DNA of 64,000 nucleotides from Epiperipatus broadwayi (GCA_028023455.1 JAQFVV010000027.1:7933845-7997844), one strand, 5' to 3'; positions 23,960 to 35,666 are shown, counted from the first letter of the stretch. Translations and numbers: made by a program. The notes: generated by a model not told the origin, from the sequence alone.

Positions 23960-23969
23960 TATATCAGTA

Positions 23970-25610
23970 TCATTAACAAAAAAGGTGGCTAAGATTGCTG
24001 ATATTTCATTTTATTTAAGATATTTAGTAATAAAAAATAATAAAAAATAAAAAAAAGTATAAGAGAATATTTTCATTAAGTTAAACTATCTTTGCAAATC
24101 ATATTTATTAAGATTAAATAAGCATATGCAAATCTAAATAGTAAATTATATTAAAGTATTTGTCATAAATATTATTGTATTTTACTTTATTATTTTGCTA
24201 AAATATTTTAAGCTTATGAAATATATTTTAATGATTTAAATCCAAAAATGTAGTTAATAAGAGCTTAATATTAAAAAAGTTCAAATTATTTTAATACAAT
24301 TTAGTATATCTAATTTGGTGTTGAATAAACCATAATATTAGTTAAATTTAATTTTAATGTTAGAAGTTAATATGTAGTTGTCATAATTATATTAAAGTAT
24401 TTTATTTAAACTAGTTCTTAACAATAATCAATTCATTTATTAAAATACTATTATTAAAATTGAGTTTAGACATTGAACTAAATTAGTTGATTTGAAAAAT
24501 AGGTAATTAGTTTAGTGCTATTTAAAAGAAAGTTAAATTAGTTAGTTTAAAAGATATGGATGTGTGTGAATGTTCATGTGATAGTAATTTTAATTTTTGT
24601 TTACTAATGGGAATATTTCTTTATTTTACAATATTCTTATTTAGTTAAAAAATTAAATTATATGGTGAACCTCTAAATGTGTTTATTAATATAATCTAAA
24701 AGAGTTTAGGGGAGTTAATAAAATAATTATGTAACATTTATTTTATTTTTCTCTATTTTAACAGTATAATTTCTTAATTAGTTTGTATCTTTGATAATTA
24801 TTAACATTCCTGGCCTATCATGTGTTTGACTGATTATCTAGTAAAAAATATTTTAGATTGTCAGATATTTATAAATTTAAAAAATAATAGGTGAAATAAT
24901 TAATATAAACTGTATCAGGGGAAACTATGGATGTAAGTAGGGATCAATATGTAAATTATGAATTGTGGTGAATCAAGGCATGGGTGAAGCTCAGGGTTCT
25001 TTGCTACTACAATTTATGCTAACAATTAAAGAGAGCTACAATAATAATAATAATGATAATATTTAAGCATTATACAGTACTCCTGCAAAACTTCAAAATC
25101 TTCCAATATTTATAGCACACACAAAGTAGCAAGAGTACAATAATTTTTTATAATAAAATTTCTTTCATTATCCTCTCCAATATAGTCTTACACCTCCAAT
25201 TCCCTTATTGCCATGATCAGATGCAATCATCTTTAATAAATCTTACTGATTTGTTTATGACACTGCTTTTTCTTTGACAATAAATATGTTCTTATTTTAT
25301 AGAACTATGGCATTATGATCTCAAGGTTCTTATATTTTAATGTTAAAATTTCTCAATATTTTGCTTCGTGGACATGTTGTTAATGAATGATATCCTAGTG
25401 ATAAACATGTGAAGACATATACTTGATCTACAATCTAATGTCTACCTACTATATAATAATAATAATAATGGAAAATTTTAATAAAATAATTTAATTACAA
25501 CAAAAATGTATTAAACTCTAGATTTGGAATAATACAATCAGGATAGCATTCAAAATATGAATCTTCTGAAATCATAATTAATGAGAAGTTATATTTACAT
25601 AATAATTATA
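23970..25610. other. Very AT-rich non-coding stretch
   Basis: No gene or recognised repeat; short (AAT)n runs near 25040 and 25455. Confidence 0.5.
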
Positions 25611-25636
25611 AAGATGTTCTGTGGAAAAGTGGATTA

Positions 25637-26091
25637 ATGGAGACATCAAAGTTAAAGTTTAGAAATGATGCTGAATGGCCTCCTGATATGAAAATGAAGA
25701 AAGTGGACAGATCTTTAGTTGCGTACAAAGCTGCCCGTTTTAATAAAACCCATAATTATTTGTTTATGAAATATGATCAGAACAAAATTGATGAGGAGCT
25801 GAACTCATTAAACAGAAATAATAAACTTTGTTTTAAAGCATGGACATATGTTGAAAAAAATAGTTTCATAAAAAAAGGAGAAAAACTTCTCAACTCTCAA
25901 AGTGAATATGTTATAATGGATGCCATTAGATCACAGAAAGTTAGAGAAATTCTTTTAAAGCAAGATACTTTTAATAATGAACAATATAATAATATACCAA
26001 AGCACAATATTGTGACCGCTTTTGCTATTTTAGTAAGAGATCTAAAAAGACATACCTATAACCCTTATATACCTCCCGACCCAGGGAGAAG
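25637..26091 (+). CDS. Unidentified ORF, possible host exon
   Basis: A 152-codon ORF from ATG 25637, reading METSKLKFRNDAEWPPDMKM at its start. It is lysine- and asparagine-rich, mostly charged, and shows no transmembrane segment or signal peptide. The middle part (residues about 50-120) looks helical. I recognise no family and no retrotransposon motif. The ORF ends CCAGGGAGAAGGTAGAG: the stop TAG is part of AAG|GTAGAG, a fair splice donor, so the coding exon could end at 26091 and continue elsewhere. It stands alone in otherwise stop-filled DNA, its base composition is richer than its flanks, and no acceptor upstream is convincing. It may be a small host gene, a first coding exon, or a chance ORF. 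Confidence 0.4.
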
Positions 26092-26492
26092 GTAGAGATA
26101 TACAAAATGATAACCCGGGAAATGACCACTATGACATGCACATGATGATGAGAAAAGGAATTACGGTAATACACCCGCCTTTATAAATGTTAAGTTCAAA
26201 CCCTCACCCAGACTGTTCTCCAAGGTCAATCAATTATGTAGAAAAGGGGAAAGAAAAACTGTTAATCAGAAATTATGTATAATCATTTTTTTTTTGTTTT
26301 TTTTTTTTATAAAGTGACAAGAAATGAAACAGACAGATCGGAGAACCGATCTTCGTTTCAGGTGTTTTTATGTACGGTAATTCAAACTACTGTTCGCCCG
26401 CAGTGAGATTTTGTCTATTTTAAGTTATAATATAAATTAGTTATATATTCTATAGTTTATAAATAAATATGTAAAGTTTCCGTATATAAATG

Positions 26493-26534
26493 TCACAAAC
26501 CATGAAATAATATTCGTGTGTGCGTGGTTTGTGA
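26493..26534. repeat. Hairpin 1 (12-bp stem)
   Basis: TCACAAACCATG (26493-26504) pairs with CGTGGTTTGTGA (26523-26534) with one wobble or mismatch and an 18-nt loop. Function unknown. Confidence 0.6.
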
Positions 26535-26613
26535 ATTTATATCATTTAATTTAAAGTTTCAGTGCGGGCGTATTTGTTTTAAATTTTAGTTTTAAAATTG
26601 TATAAAGTCGTCT

Positions 26614-26656
26614 AAAAATACTGATCAAAAATCACATTCCTTTGATCAGTGTTTTT
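26614..26656. repeat. Hairpin 2 (16-bp stem, 11-nt loop)
   Basis: AAAAATACTGATCAAA (26614-26629) pairs with TTTGATCAGTGTTTTT (26641-26656) except for one G-T/A-C position. It is a strong stem close to a promoter-like region, but there is no evidence that it is transcribed. Confidence 0.65.
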
Positions 26657-26799
26657 AATTAAAATCTAATTGCACAAATGTTCAGAGCAATTAAGTTGTA
26701 TTCAAAATTAGTAAGGAATTTTTATATGTAATTAATGTATCGATTTAAAAATGGCATATTAAATTAAAAGATTGCTAAAAACAGATAATTGATTGTTGG

Positions 26800-27255
26800 T
26801 CAAGCTGCATCGCTAGAGGCTAGAGAAAGTAGGCGGAGCCTAAAACAAAAACAAGTCGGAAAGGTCAGCAGTGGCTACTTTAGAGAAAAACTGACATTCT
26901 AACTTTTGTCGTGTTTGAGAGAGGTAGTCTCGAGACAACACAGCAGTTGAGTATAATTCAAACATTATTATTAAGAAGTTTACCAGTGAATCGCAATGTT
27001 GATGGGCTAAGTGCCAGGAGCTGGTCTCTGCCCGCCAATATGGATCTTCGTGCCGCTGTTTGATCATGTTTCATGTAACTCACAATTTCCAACTTCCAAC
27101 CTCTAAATTAGCTATGCCTTACAAATAACTTTCAAAAATGCGCGCCTACGTTCGTCACAAGCCAAGCTGGATGAAGAAAGAAGAGTAACTTTGTTACACG
27201 AACTTTAATTTTCTTCCGTGCTTAATGTTATCAATCAAACAAATCACATGTAAGT
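26800..27255 (+). promoter_or_regulatory. Possible promoter and non-coding first exon
   Basis: This stretch is less AT-rich and contains more CpG than its surroundings (GGCGGAGCC near 26832, GCGCGCC near 27140). It ends with ATCACAT|GTAAGT at 27249/27250, a strong consensus splice donor. A tiny ORF (MRAYVRHKPSWMKKEE, from 27138) lies just before it. Together these fit a transcription start and first exon on the plus strand, but no downstream exon was identified, so the assignment is tentative. Confidence 0.25.
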
Positions 27256-27259
27256 TTTT

Positions 27260-28116
27260 ATGTCATTTATAATGCTATTATTTAACCTGTCAGTAAATTT
27301 TCTTTTTCTTTTTTTAATCCTCTGCTCTAGTCTTTAGAAATCATTTATAAAATTGTAATTAATAGTAATAATATTTCAACTGAATGCATTTATATTTTCT
27401 TATGTTGCTTATTTCATAAACAAACATTGCCAATAGTAATATTTCCAACTCTGTGTAAACTAGTGTGTAATAATGATCAATTTAATTTAAAAGTAATTTC
27501 ATGTTCTGAATTAAATATTCTTTCACATTCCGAGTTAGTAAATGTTAAATCACTTTATTATTCTATGTTAAGTTGGTATAAAATTACAATCTAAGTTTCA
27601 ATATTAAATATATATATAATAGTTTCAAAGTGTTATCTTAATGTCATGTCTGATCTGAGAAATAACTCCCTGTATAATTTGATACTGTCGCTACCGCCTG
27701 TCAACCTGAAGGGTTAGGAGTCCCAGAGTAAAATTAACTAATTATTGTTTTTCACCGTCAGTTTAATTTCGCTATGTTTTTATTGGGATAAGGATCTCAG
27801 CCTGTGGCGTAGAAACAGACTAATAGATTCCAGGTTTTATATAATTTCTTTTAAAAATCCGCTTCAAGTATTCGTCCTTCACGTCTGTGGCAATGCCTTC
27901 CCTTCGCTGAAGTTAGCGTCTCGCCATTCTACCATTGGGGAATGAAAGCAGTTTTTCTTTCCCGGTAATCTCTTGGATCACCGGGGTTCGAAATGATCCC
28001 GGCTGGTTGTCGTGTCCCGGAGCTACTTGGGGGCATTAAGCCTTGTCAAAGTACAAGCCGCCCGGTATTCCGTTAATGCACCGCAATTGATTACTGTAGG
28101 GCTTTTGAATCCAGGC
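27260..28116. other. Less AT-rich DNA without identifiable gene
   Basis: CpG-containing sequence, especially 27640-28090. ORFs at 27745-27945 and 28012-28257 have no recognisable features. A solo LTR or regulatory DNA are both possible; I see no decisive sign. Confidence 0.35.
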
Positions 28117-28198
28117 AACCACCAGTTCATCTATCTTCCATGTCGTATTTATATAAAACCACCAGCACATCTATCCTTTATGTCGTCTTTCTATAAAA
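28117..28198. repeat. 40-bp tandem repeat, two diverged copies
   Basis: ACCAGTTCATCTATCTTCCA at 28121 and ACCAGCACATCTATCCTTTA at 28161 start units that both continue TGTCGT-TTT-TATAAAACC. Confidence 0.75.
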
Positions 28199-28259
28199 CC
28201 ATTCTCCAACTGTTCGTCTACGTAACGGCTCGAGCCTATTCTAATAAAATAAGTTAATA

Positions 28260-29720
28260 AAAATCTTTAGATAAATATTTTTCCAGTGTTCAAATACTCT
28301 GATTCTCTTAACCACCCGTCAATCATTTAACTACCCAGCTATTGGCATAAGTTTGTTTACTAAATAAAACGTTTACTAAAGACTAGTAGCCAAATACAAG
28401 AGGATTCATGGAAGTCTTACCGTACTGTTAACATTATATTTATATGCTTTGTATTTTCATGTTGAACACTATATTTATCCGCTTTCTATTTGTCTTATTT
28501 AACACTATATTTATATGCTTTATATTTTGCTTATTAAACACTTTATTTAATTAAATTTTTGTGTCCTCCACTTTATTACTCTCTAAGTCTATTTAGCCAC
28601 TTACTGTCTGTATTGGCAACTTAAATATATACGTTACATGAATGACCGTTCCAATATCTAGAGTCTAATAAATCTATATATCATTAACTGTAAGAATTAG
28701 TCTATGTTCTAAGCTGAGCTAGAAAAGGGATAACCCCGTGCTGTTATAAAGTCATCATCGGTTGGTCATACCGGGGTTTGGGTTTGAATTCAGTTGGCGT
28801 TTTGGAATTTATTCTTAAACGTGGACTGGGTTTGAACTCGGGTACTGGGTATGAGTAAGCGTGGTGGATTTATACCGGTACAATATCAAGAGTGGAAAAG
28901 GATTTTATGGCCATTCAAAATATTTATCAACAATATAAATAAGTTTTATTAAATTAAAACAGATATTGTTGATGATAAAAACAGTCTTCCCAATATTTTA
29001 AACAAGTACTGACAAATGGGTGCAAAATATGGGAGCAACAACTGAACATATTCTCTTTTCACTGCAGATCTGTATTTTCTATCCGGAAGTAAGCAGACAA
29101 TGAGTACTAAAAACGATTTGAACATTTGATCATGTTAAATGGTGGTTTGCCACTATCAATTAATTATGGCATTTCAATATTTATAGTTACATCACGAACC
29201 TTTTGCGTTATTAAGATGTATTATTCATCTTTATGAGAACTGTTTCTAAGACAGATAATATTAGATCTCTATCATCATTATAAGCAAAACTTGGTAATTA
29301 TTTTTATCAAACATATTGGGGGATTCATTTTGCATAATTTTAAATAAATATACATAATCAAATCTATTAAAAAACTAAAATAAACAAAAGCAAAACTCTC
29401 CATATAACATTAATGTTTAGATGGTTTTAAATAAAAGTGTTGCTTAAAAGAGATTTTTTAAAAAAGTATCACAACAAACAAAAGCAATTATTTGAAATAT
29501 AGTACAGCATTTGTGATCACTGAGTCTGTCCTTGGTCAGATCATGTGGCATTCTGGCACTAACCCAGAAATCTTTAATTCTCATGCCACTACTTTACCAT
29601 GAACAGATGTAAAAAGTAGAAATTAATGCTTGTAAAAATAAATTCACAATAGTTAGTACTTTCATTTATTTTTGTTTTTAAATTTATATTAAAAATTTAT
29701 TTTAACAATTCTTAGTATTA
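28260..29720. other. Non-coding stretch
   Basis: GGTTTGGGTTTGAATTCAGT near 28778 and GGGTTTGAACTCGGG near 28828 resemble box B of tRNA-derived SINEs, but no box A is convincing. Nothing else recognised. Confidence 0.35.
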
Positions 29721-29732
29721 ATAGATATAGGC

Positions 29733-30016
29733 CAATGATTCCCAACATGGAACACAGGGCAGCAATTTAATTTTTAAGGAGATAATTTGAGAGTTATTAA
29801 CAATGAAATTTTTTTTTTAGCTATTATCAGTAAATTTAAATGATGGCTACTTCAACTGTCTTTTCGTTAATGGTCTTTTAGGCTTGCTCTATACCCTGAA
29901 TGGTAGCTCGCTTTTTGAATAATAAGAATTTTTTTATATCATTGGGGTGGGGAAGGGTTTCAGGATTTTAGAGATACTTAGGTAGGGCATGGTCAAAAAA
30001 AGGTTGGGGATCACTG
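29733..30016. mobile_element. hAT-type MITE, 284 bp
   Basis: The ends are CAATGATTCCCAAC on the left and GTTGGGGATCACTG on the right, imperfect terminal inverted repeats of the CAGTG-type hAT consensus. GGTTGGGG is preceded by GGTCAAAAAAA, as in many hAT MITEs. The flanking 8-mers ATATAGGC (29725-29732) and ATGTAGGT (30017-30024) match at 6 of 8 positions, fitting the 8-bp target duplication of hAT elements. There is no transposase ORF. Confidence 0.7.
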
Positions 30017-30657
30017 ATGTAGGTTATCAATGAATCTGATAAAGCATTATGAAGTGTAACTATTTTGCACAAAACATACACAATCATGACAACAGTGAGT
30101 TACTAATAAATTATAATACCATGATTCATTAAGTACTACAAAAAATAAACAATGATTTATAATTCCAGAAATGTTTGTCCTTTAAGACATTATAAAAATG
30201 ATTATATCAGAAAGAGCTATTATTCACACAAGCTGACATTCAACATTGCTCTATACATACATTTCCCAATACAGCCTGAAAAAAAATCAGGGATTGTAAT
30301 GGAAGATACATCGTAGTTGTATCGTTGCTTTTTATGATCAATAATCAACAATAATCTAAGATGACTTTAGAATTAATTAAGAAATGCTAGATTCACATGT
30401 ATTGATCGTTACTCTGTGACTATCTCAATTGGCTATGAATCAGGACTGAGAAAAATTTTGAGCTTGCTTAAAAAATCCTCAACTACATGGAAAATTATTT
30501 GAGCACCATTCTAGATTTGAGACTTGTCCACAGTAAAGCATTTGGCATAACATGTCCTCTCATTTGTCTTTGTCTTCTGCTCATTGGAAATACAGAACAG
30601 TTGTAGTATGAAACACATTTTTACTTGAGAATGATATTTCTTGGAATAAGTAAAATG

Positions 30658-30665
30658 ATATACAG
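30658..30665. repeat. Left 8-bp target duplication of the large hAT element
   Basis: ATATACAG here and ATATATAG at 32183-32190 match at 7 of 8 positions and lie exactly outside the terminal inverted repeats. Confidence 0.75.
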
Positions 30666-30808
30666 CAGGGGTCCCCAACCCTACGCCCACGGGCACCATG
30701 GTGCCTGCAGACCATTTTATGTGTGCCCGCCGCTATCCGAACACAATAAAAAATTATTTATCTGATATAAATTTAATTTTTAAAATTTCTTATAAATTAT
30801 TGTGGTTC

Positions 30809-31910
30809 TTATAATCTAATCGGGCTTGGCCACTTGAAGGCGTTCTGGCTCGCCAAAACACCTAACAAATACCGTTTACAAGGCCTGACTTACGGCTATA
30901 GAAAACATCTAATGTTTGTCTTAGCCATTAGAAGGCCATTGGTGATGACGTAACGCAGAAATAATATGGCCTATTTCTGCTTCGCGACAGTTACTGTGAA
31001 TCCACACACTTATCTTTCGTGTACAGTTTGATATATATGTGTATGTAGTTTGATTAGTCAAATTTTTACAATATACGTTACACAATCTTTGTATTTGTAA
31101 TGAATTTAAGAAACCTGACTTTATAGTAATTTTCCAAATGGCCACACCCTTATTTAGAGAAGGTGTAATGTGTGAAAGCTTGCCGAGGGTACGTCAAAAC
31201 GAATTCGGCTGAGTTCGCGTGCGAAATCTCGTTTTCATGTGAAATACCATGTAGTTCATAAAATGGCTGGCGATCGCGTAACTTTTTCCGCAGTTGCCAA
31301 TAACAGAAGCTGAGTATTTCTGCTGTCCAAAAAAAATATAACAATTTTTTGTAAATTTCATAGAAAGCACATATTATAAACATGTTTAATAAGTAAAGAA
31401 GACATTTATACGTGTTTGTTGTTGTTTAAAAAAGTTTGAGTTTCTTTCTTTTGTCCAACTACGGTTACGATTTTGATATTTTTTATTTTAGCATTACAAA
31501 CAACAGAACACTAACCCTAACCCTAAAACTAACTCTAAACTAACCCTAAAACTAATCCTAAAACTAAACCTAACCCTACACAGTTGTTTTGTTATGTAGA
31601 AAGCAATAATTAAGCGAAAGACATCGCTAAATAGACATCGCAAAAAAAGTTCTAGTAATCAATCAATTAATAATTAAAAAGGAGGAATGAGATAATTTGT
31701 CCAAAAACAGCGATTTAAAAATAAAATAAAAGGTTGTCGTTTACTAAATACAAAATTAAAAAGGCATGAAAAAAAAAGTTATAGCAATCAATAAATTAAT
31801 AACCAAAAAAAATCAGCGATTTAAAAATCACACGGCCCCGTAAACCGTACATTGTATTGTTTTTGACTGCCAACAACGCCATTAAGTGGCCAAGCCTGAT
31901 TACATTATAA
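30809..31910. mobile_element. Nested element with long inverted ends inside the hAT
   Basis: Arms 30809-30844 and 31875-31910 are inverted complements at 32 of 36 positions, centred on GGCTTGGCCACTT. Weaker similarity continues inward for about 40 more bases (CGTTTAC...GGCC on both sides). The likely transposon ends are CGGGCTTGGCC at 30821 and GGCCAAGCCTG at 31898, again a CAG-type hAT-like end. I could not find a convincing target duplication (4 of 8 matches). Two short minus-strand ORFs (30921-31145, 31150-31383) are unrecognised. Confidence 0.65.
31510..31578. repeat. Interstitial telomere-like CCCTAA repeats, degenerate
   Basis: CTAACCCTAACCCTAAAACT and further units (AACTCTAAACTAACCCTAAA, ACCTAACCCTA) run for about 70 bases. 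The complement TTAGGG is the usual animal telomere unit; the copies here are mixed with CTAAAA variants. The run lies wholly inside the nested transposon rather than at a chromosome end. Confidence 0.8.
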
Positions 31911-32189
31911 TTATCATTATTGTATTATATTATAATCAAATTGTAGGGCATACTATACTGTTACAGCATAAAAATATAAATGTTAATTATAAGTTAAAAT
32001 TTTATTTTTGAAATAAATTTTTTTTGTACATTATGTGTATTATTAACAATATCCAACTATAAATTTACATTGAAAAAATAAATGGTGCCCCCCCCCCACC
32101 TGGTTGAAAAAATAAATGGTGCCTACCACCTGGCCGGTATTATAGAATGTGCTCTTAAGTACAAAAAGGTTGGGGACCCCTGATATATA

Positions 32190-35100
32190 GTATTGCAGCA
32201 AATAGATAGCAACCGAAGTATCCTTTCCAATGAAATATACTGGATTAAGCTTCAAGGAGTTATGAGCCATTTAGTATTTTTTTGTCAATGAAATGACATT
32301 AGTTCAAATATAATATTCTTTCAAGATCATTCTTTTCAACCTGAAAGTTTAAATAATTAATGAACACGAGATAGTACTGCTACAATAACCAGACCAGCTT
32401 CTGGGCTTTGCCTTCTTCAATGAAAATTTATTATTCAAAACTAGAATTAATGTACTTATGCACTTGGCAGTTATCTACAACTCATTTATACTGTATTTGC
32501 TTAAGTCAGAAACTACACATTTTAATGAGCTCTTTGAATTCCTTTCACTTTATAAATGATATTTTCAATATCAACAAAATATCGCATGACTTTCTAAGTC
32601 AAGAAAGTTATGTGTTTTTATTCATATAAAATATTCTTGTCATATTCTGGTTACCAAAAGTTATTGAAAACTATTGTCGTAAACAGGTCTGGCCATCCTA
32701 AAAGTTAAAAGGATAAACCATGATCTAAGTGCTTTTAAAGCCTATCCCATAAGTGGTGATGGCAGCAGCATTAGTTTGTTTTTATGATCAGTTCATCATT
32801 ACATATTTGACTAAACCAGATTAGCCAATAATCACATATGACTAAATGGGTATCTGAATCAGAAATCCTGAACTTGCTTGTGAATTAGAAAAAATTCAGA
32901 TATTCTCAGGGCTTGAACTCAATCTCCAGGTAGTAGTCATGGAAGATGGATGTGCCACTGCTGCATCACAAGACACAAAAACAATGTGATCAATCAGAGG
33001 AAATGTAATCTCTATTGTTGCCAATGACAAAAGTAGGCGAAAACAAGGCTGTAACATCATATTTCATCTCTTATAAAAGGCTACTAATTAAAAGAATACA
33101 TGCTCTACATAAAAAAAAAAAACATCTAATGAATAAGCAATATAATGAAAAACTTGATAGAAAAAGATAAAAAACTGTGATTATGATGATCTATATTTTT
33201 CACCTAAAATTAAAAACATTAAGCACATTTAAGCTGGATTACATGAACAATAGAAGATACTTAGCCAAGTTCAGATATTACCCAATACAGCAAATCAGTT
33301 TTAATAAATGAATCCACCTATGCCCTACCATTAGCAATGATTCTGGCATTACAACTCAACAGTTGCCCATTTACTCAAGCTGATTTTGGGTGAAGAATAT
33401 AATATACATACAGTAATATTGAATAAGTTGATTAATGCAGTACTTATACTAGCACTGTTAGAAAAAAAAAGTAGACATATTTATTACTCTTGGAATTTGA
33501 TATAAGACAATTCCTAATCTTGACAAAACTGAAGGGTTCTTGCTAATAAATTATATATATTGTAACAGGATGGGGTGGTAGGAGTGGAAAGAATCAGGAG
33601 GTTGATCATAGTCATACCTGGGGTGATGGCAAAATCATCAAATAAAATTTTTAATTAAATATTTAAGTAATGTTGATATTGAAGTAAATTATTAAAGTAA
33701 AGTATTCCTGATATTAAAGTAATGTTTAATATCAATAAATATATAAGCAATGCTATATATTAGAAGAAAGCATGAGATCACAAAACCTCTGAGAGATCAA
33801 CCGGCTAAATCAGAAGAGTAACTAAAATAACTATATATCAATAATATATCAACCAGCATTATCAAAAAGTAAAAATCAGTTTAAGTAATACTCAAAATAA
33901 ACCATTCATTGTCATGAATTATTCACAATAAAATATAATAAAATCAACAATCCATCTTGTGGCTGGATTAAATCAACAGTCCATCTTGTGACTGGATTGG
34001 AAATGGGTCTTCTGTAGACCAGGCTAACTATTGAGCCTTTGCCAGCTTGGGTCAATTATTTAATCATTAATTTGGAAGCACAAACTAAGTGCAAATCCAT
34101 CAGAATATATAACCAGAAAATTCTAAACAATAATGCTGGGATATTAAAACATACCGATCATCATCAAGGCTCTGGCCACTTAAGTACCATTAATGTACTG
34201 GTCAACTATAAATTTAAATTTTTAATAAGACTAAACTATAATAAAAGGTAATGCATGGACTTTAAAGAGTATTCTCTTTTGCACCAACCAGGATGATGAT
34301 TGATCATATCTTGATGCCCAAAAGCACTAAATACACATCCCCATTCAAATATTCATCCGTTATACTCTAATCCAGCTCAGAGAACTCAAGCTCTATTACT
34401 GTTATTGTGACCAAGAGATGATTTACGTAATATTCTATAACTATTTACAATTAAGTCATTGGAATAATTTTTACAATTGAATAAGTTTATTGGATAACAA
34501 TAAAAAACGAAATTAAGGATAAGACTTCTAATTTTGAATAATTACAATAATAAAAGTTATTACACCACAATTTACAAGATTACTACAAAATTCAAGTTAT
34601 TACAATGATTTACAATGTCTCTCAATGAGTTTACATAAATGCATATATATATATTCGCACACAGATGCGCGTTTTATAATATACAATGAAAACATTTCAA
34701 TTAACAAAATAATTATTTTAAAAATGATTACATTTTACATATGTGTTATATTTGACAAGCATTGGTATTTGCAATACAATTGACAGATATACGCACACAT
34801 GCGTGTGCATGAAATTTCTGAACATATTTAATTTGTTACATAAAAAAAAAAATGGTTAAACTTTTTAACTTATATTTTTAATAATATAAATACTTTATGC
34901 TAAATTTATTTAAACCGCATATCAGTGAAATATATTTATTTACATAACATATTTGAATTGTTATATAAATTACAATAAAAGATTTAAAATTTACATATAC
35001 ATGTGTGTATATACATGTGTGTGTATATATGCAGATTGACATTTACCTATTTTAATTTGTTACAATAATAAAGTTATTAAAATATATATTTTCACAATTA

Positions 35101-35500
35101 AATTTTTTGTTGAAATTATAACATTCACATATTTTTTTATGGCAAATTTTACTTTGGTGGTATAGTTTCCTTTTTTCTTTAAAATAGGTACTATCAAATT
35201 TTTGACAGACGATTGTTGATTGGTTTAAAATGTCTTTCTTTTTTCTAGTCTAAAAGATTTTTTGAAAATTTTTTTTTGACTGTTAATTATAAGTTATTTG
35301 TTTTTTTGTTTTTTTTTTTTTCTAAAATACAAATGTAAATCTTTTTTCTTCTTTAATAAACGATTTTAAACTAATATCGTTTTATATATATCTATCAGTT
35401 ATAAAAATGTCATTTTACTAAGGAAATTATTTAAAATTTCATTATTATATATAAAGCTACTCACCACCAGATATATATATGTTTATCTGTGCTTCTCTGC
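32190..35500. other. Non-coding stretch with microsatellite-like tracts
   Basis: No gene found. A box-B-like GAGTTCAAGCCC is present on the minus strand near 32905-32916. From 34420 to 35130 the sequence is low complexity, with repeated ATTTACAAT/TTACAAT words and TG/TA tracts. Confidence 0.4.
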
Positions 35501-35506
35501 TTTTAG

Positions 35507-35578
35507 ATACATCAGCATGCATATAATTACTTCTTCAGCAAGCTGGGATTCCCTGAACAAGCTGAAAGATTTTTCTTG
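35507..35578 (+). other. Candidate 72-nt exon
   Basis: A pyrimidine tract and acceptor (GCTTCTCTGCTTTTAG, ending at 35506) and the strong donor TTG|GTAAGT (35578/35579) bracket a 72-base stretch. It is open in two frames; frame 0 includes YFFSKLGFPEQAERFF. I recognise no protein. The splice sites make it a fair but unproven exon. Confidence 0.25.
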
Positions 35579-35666
35579 GTAAGTTTGGTTTTTGTTAATT
35601 GTCATCAACAGGAAAAATATAATCCATGTAAAATGTTGGTCTGTAGTTGGTCTCTCTTCTGTCTAG

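Larger units (their letters stand above)
20392..23965 (-). mobile_element. Ty3/gypsy-like LTR element, pol-less, minus strand
   Basis: Two long direct repeats (20398-21116 and 23259-23959) bracket a 2.1-kb interior. Both start TGTTGTGTTTA; the left ends GTGACA and the right GTAATA, and TATATC lies immediately outside each end (20392-20397, 23960-23965), a perfect 6-bp target duplication. The interior, read on the minus strand, holds a gag remnant with a CCHC zinc knuckle (22300-22259). On that strand the sequence just after the right-hand (5') LTR contains TGGTGTAGC, a possible tRNA primer-binding site. I found no protease, RT or integrase. About 1.1 kb beyond the knuckle contains a foldback insertion and other non-coding DNA. 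It is therefore a non-autonomous or deleted copy. Confidence 0.8.
30666..32182. mobile_element. hAT-type non-autonomous transposon with nested insertion
   Basis: The left end CAGGGGTCCCCAACC (30666-30680) is the exact reverse complement of the right end GGTTGGGGACCCCTG (32168-32182), a 15-bp perfect terminal inverted repeat of a form common in hAT elements. With the 8-bp duplication this is a confident hAT call. It encodes no recognisable transposase. Its own sequence is only about 440 bp (30666-30820 and 31899-32182); the middle is a second inverted-repeat element. The right part has a tandemly repeated GGTGCC...CCACCTGG unit (about 32078-32136) with a run of nine or more C. Confidence 0.85.

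Noticed and set aside
27745-28257. Two less AT-rich ORFs as host genes
   Set aside because: No recognisable domain, no start context, and the second runs across a 40-bp DNA tandem repeat.
31510-31578. A chromosome end
   Set aside because: The telomere-like run is short, degenerate, internal to a transposon and flanked by ordinary sequence on both sides.
33558-34020. Possible LTR starting TGTAACAGGATG
   Set aside because: The 5' word looks LTR-like, but no second copy or internal coding remnant was found.
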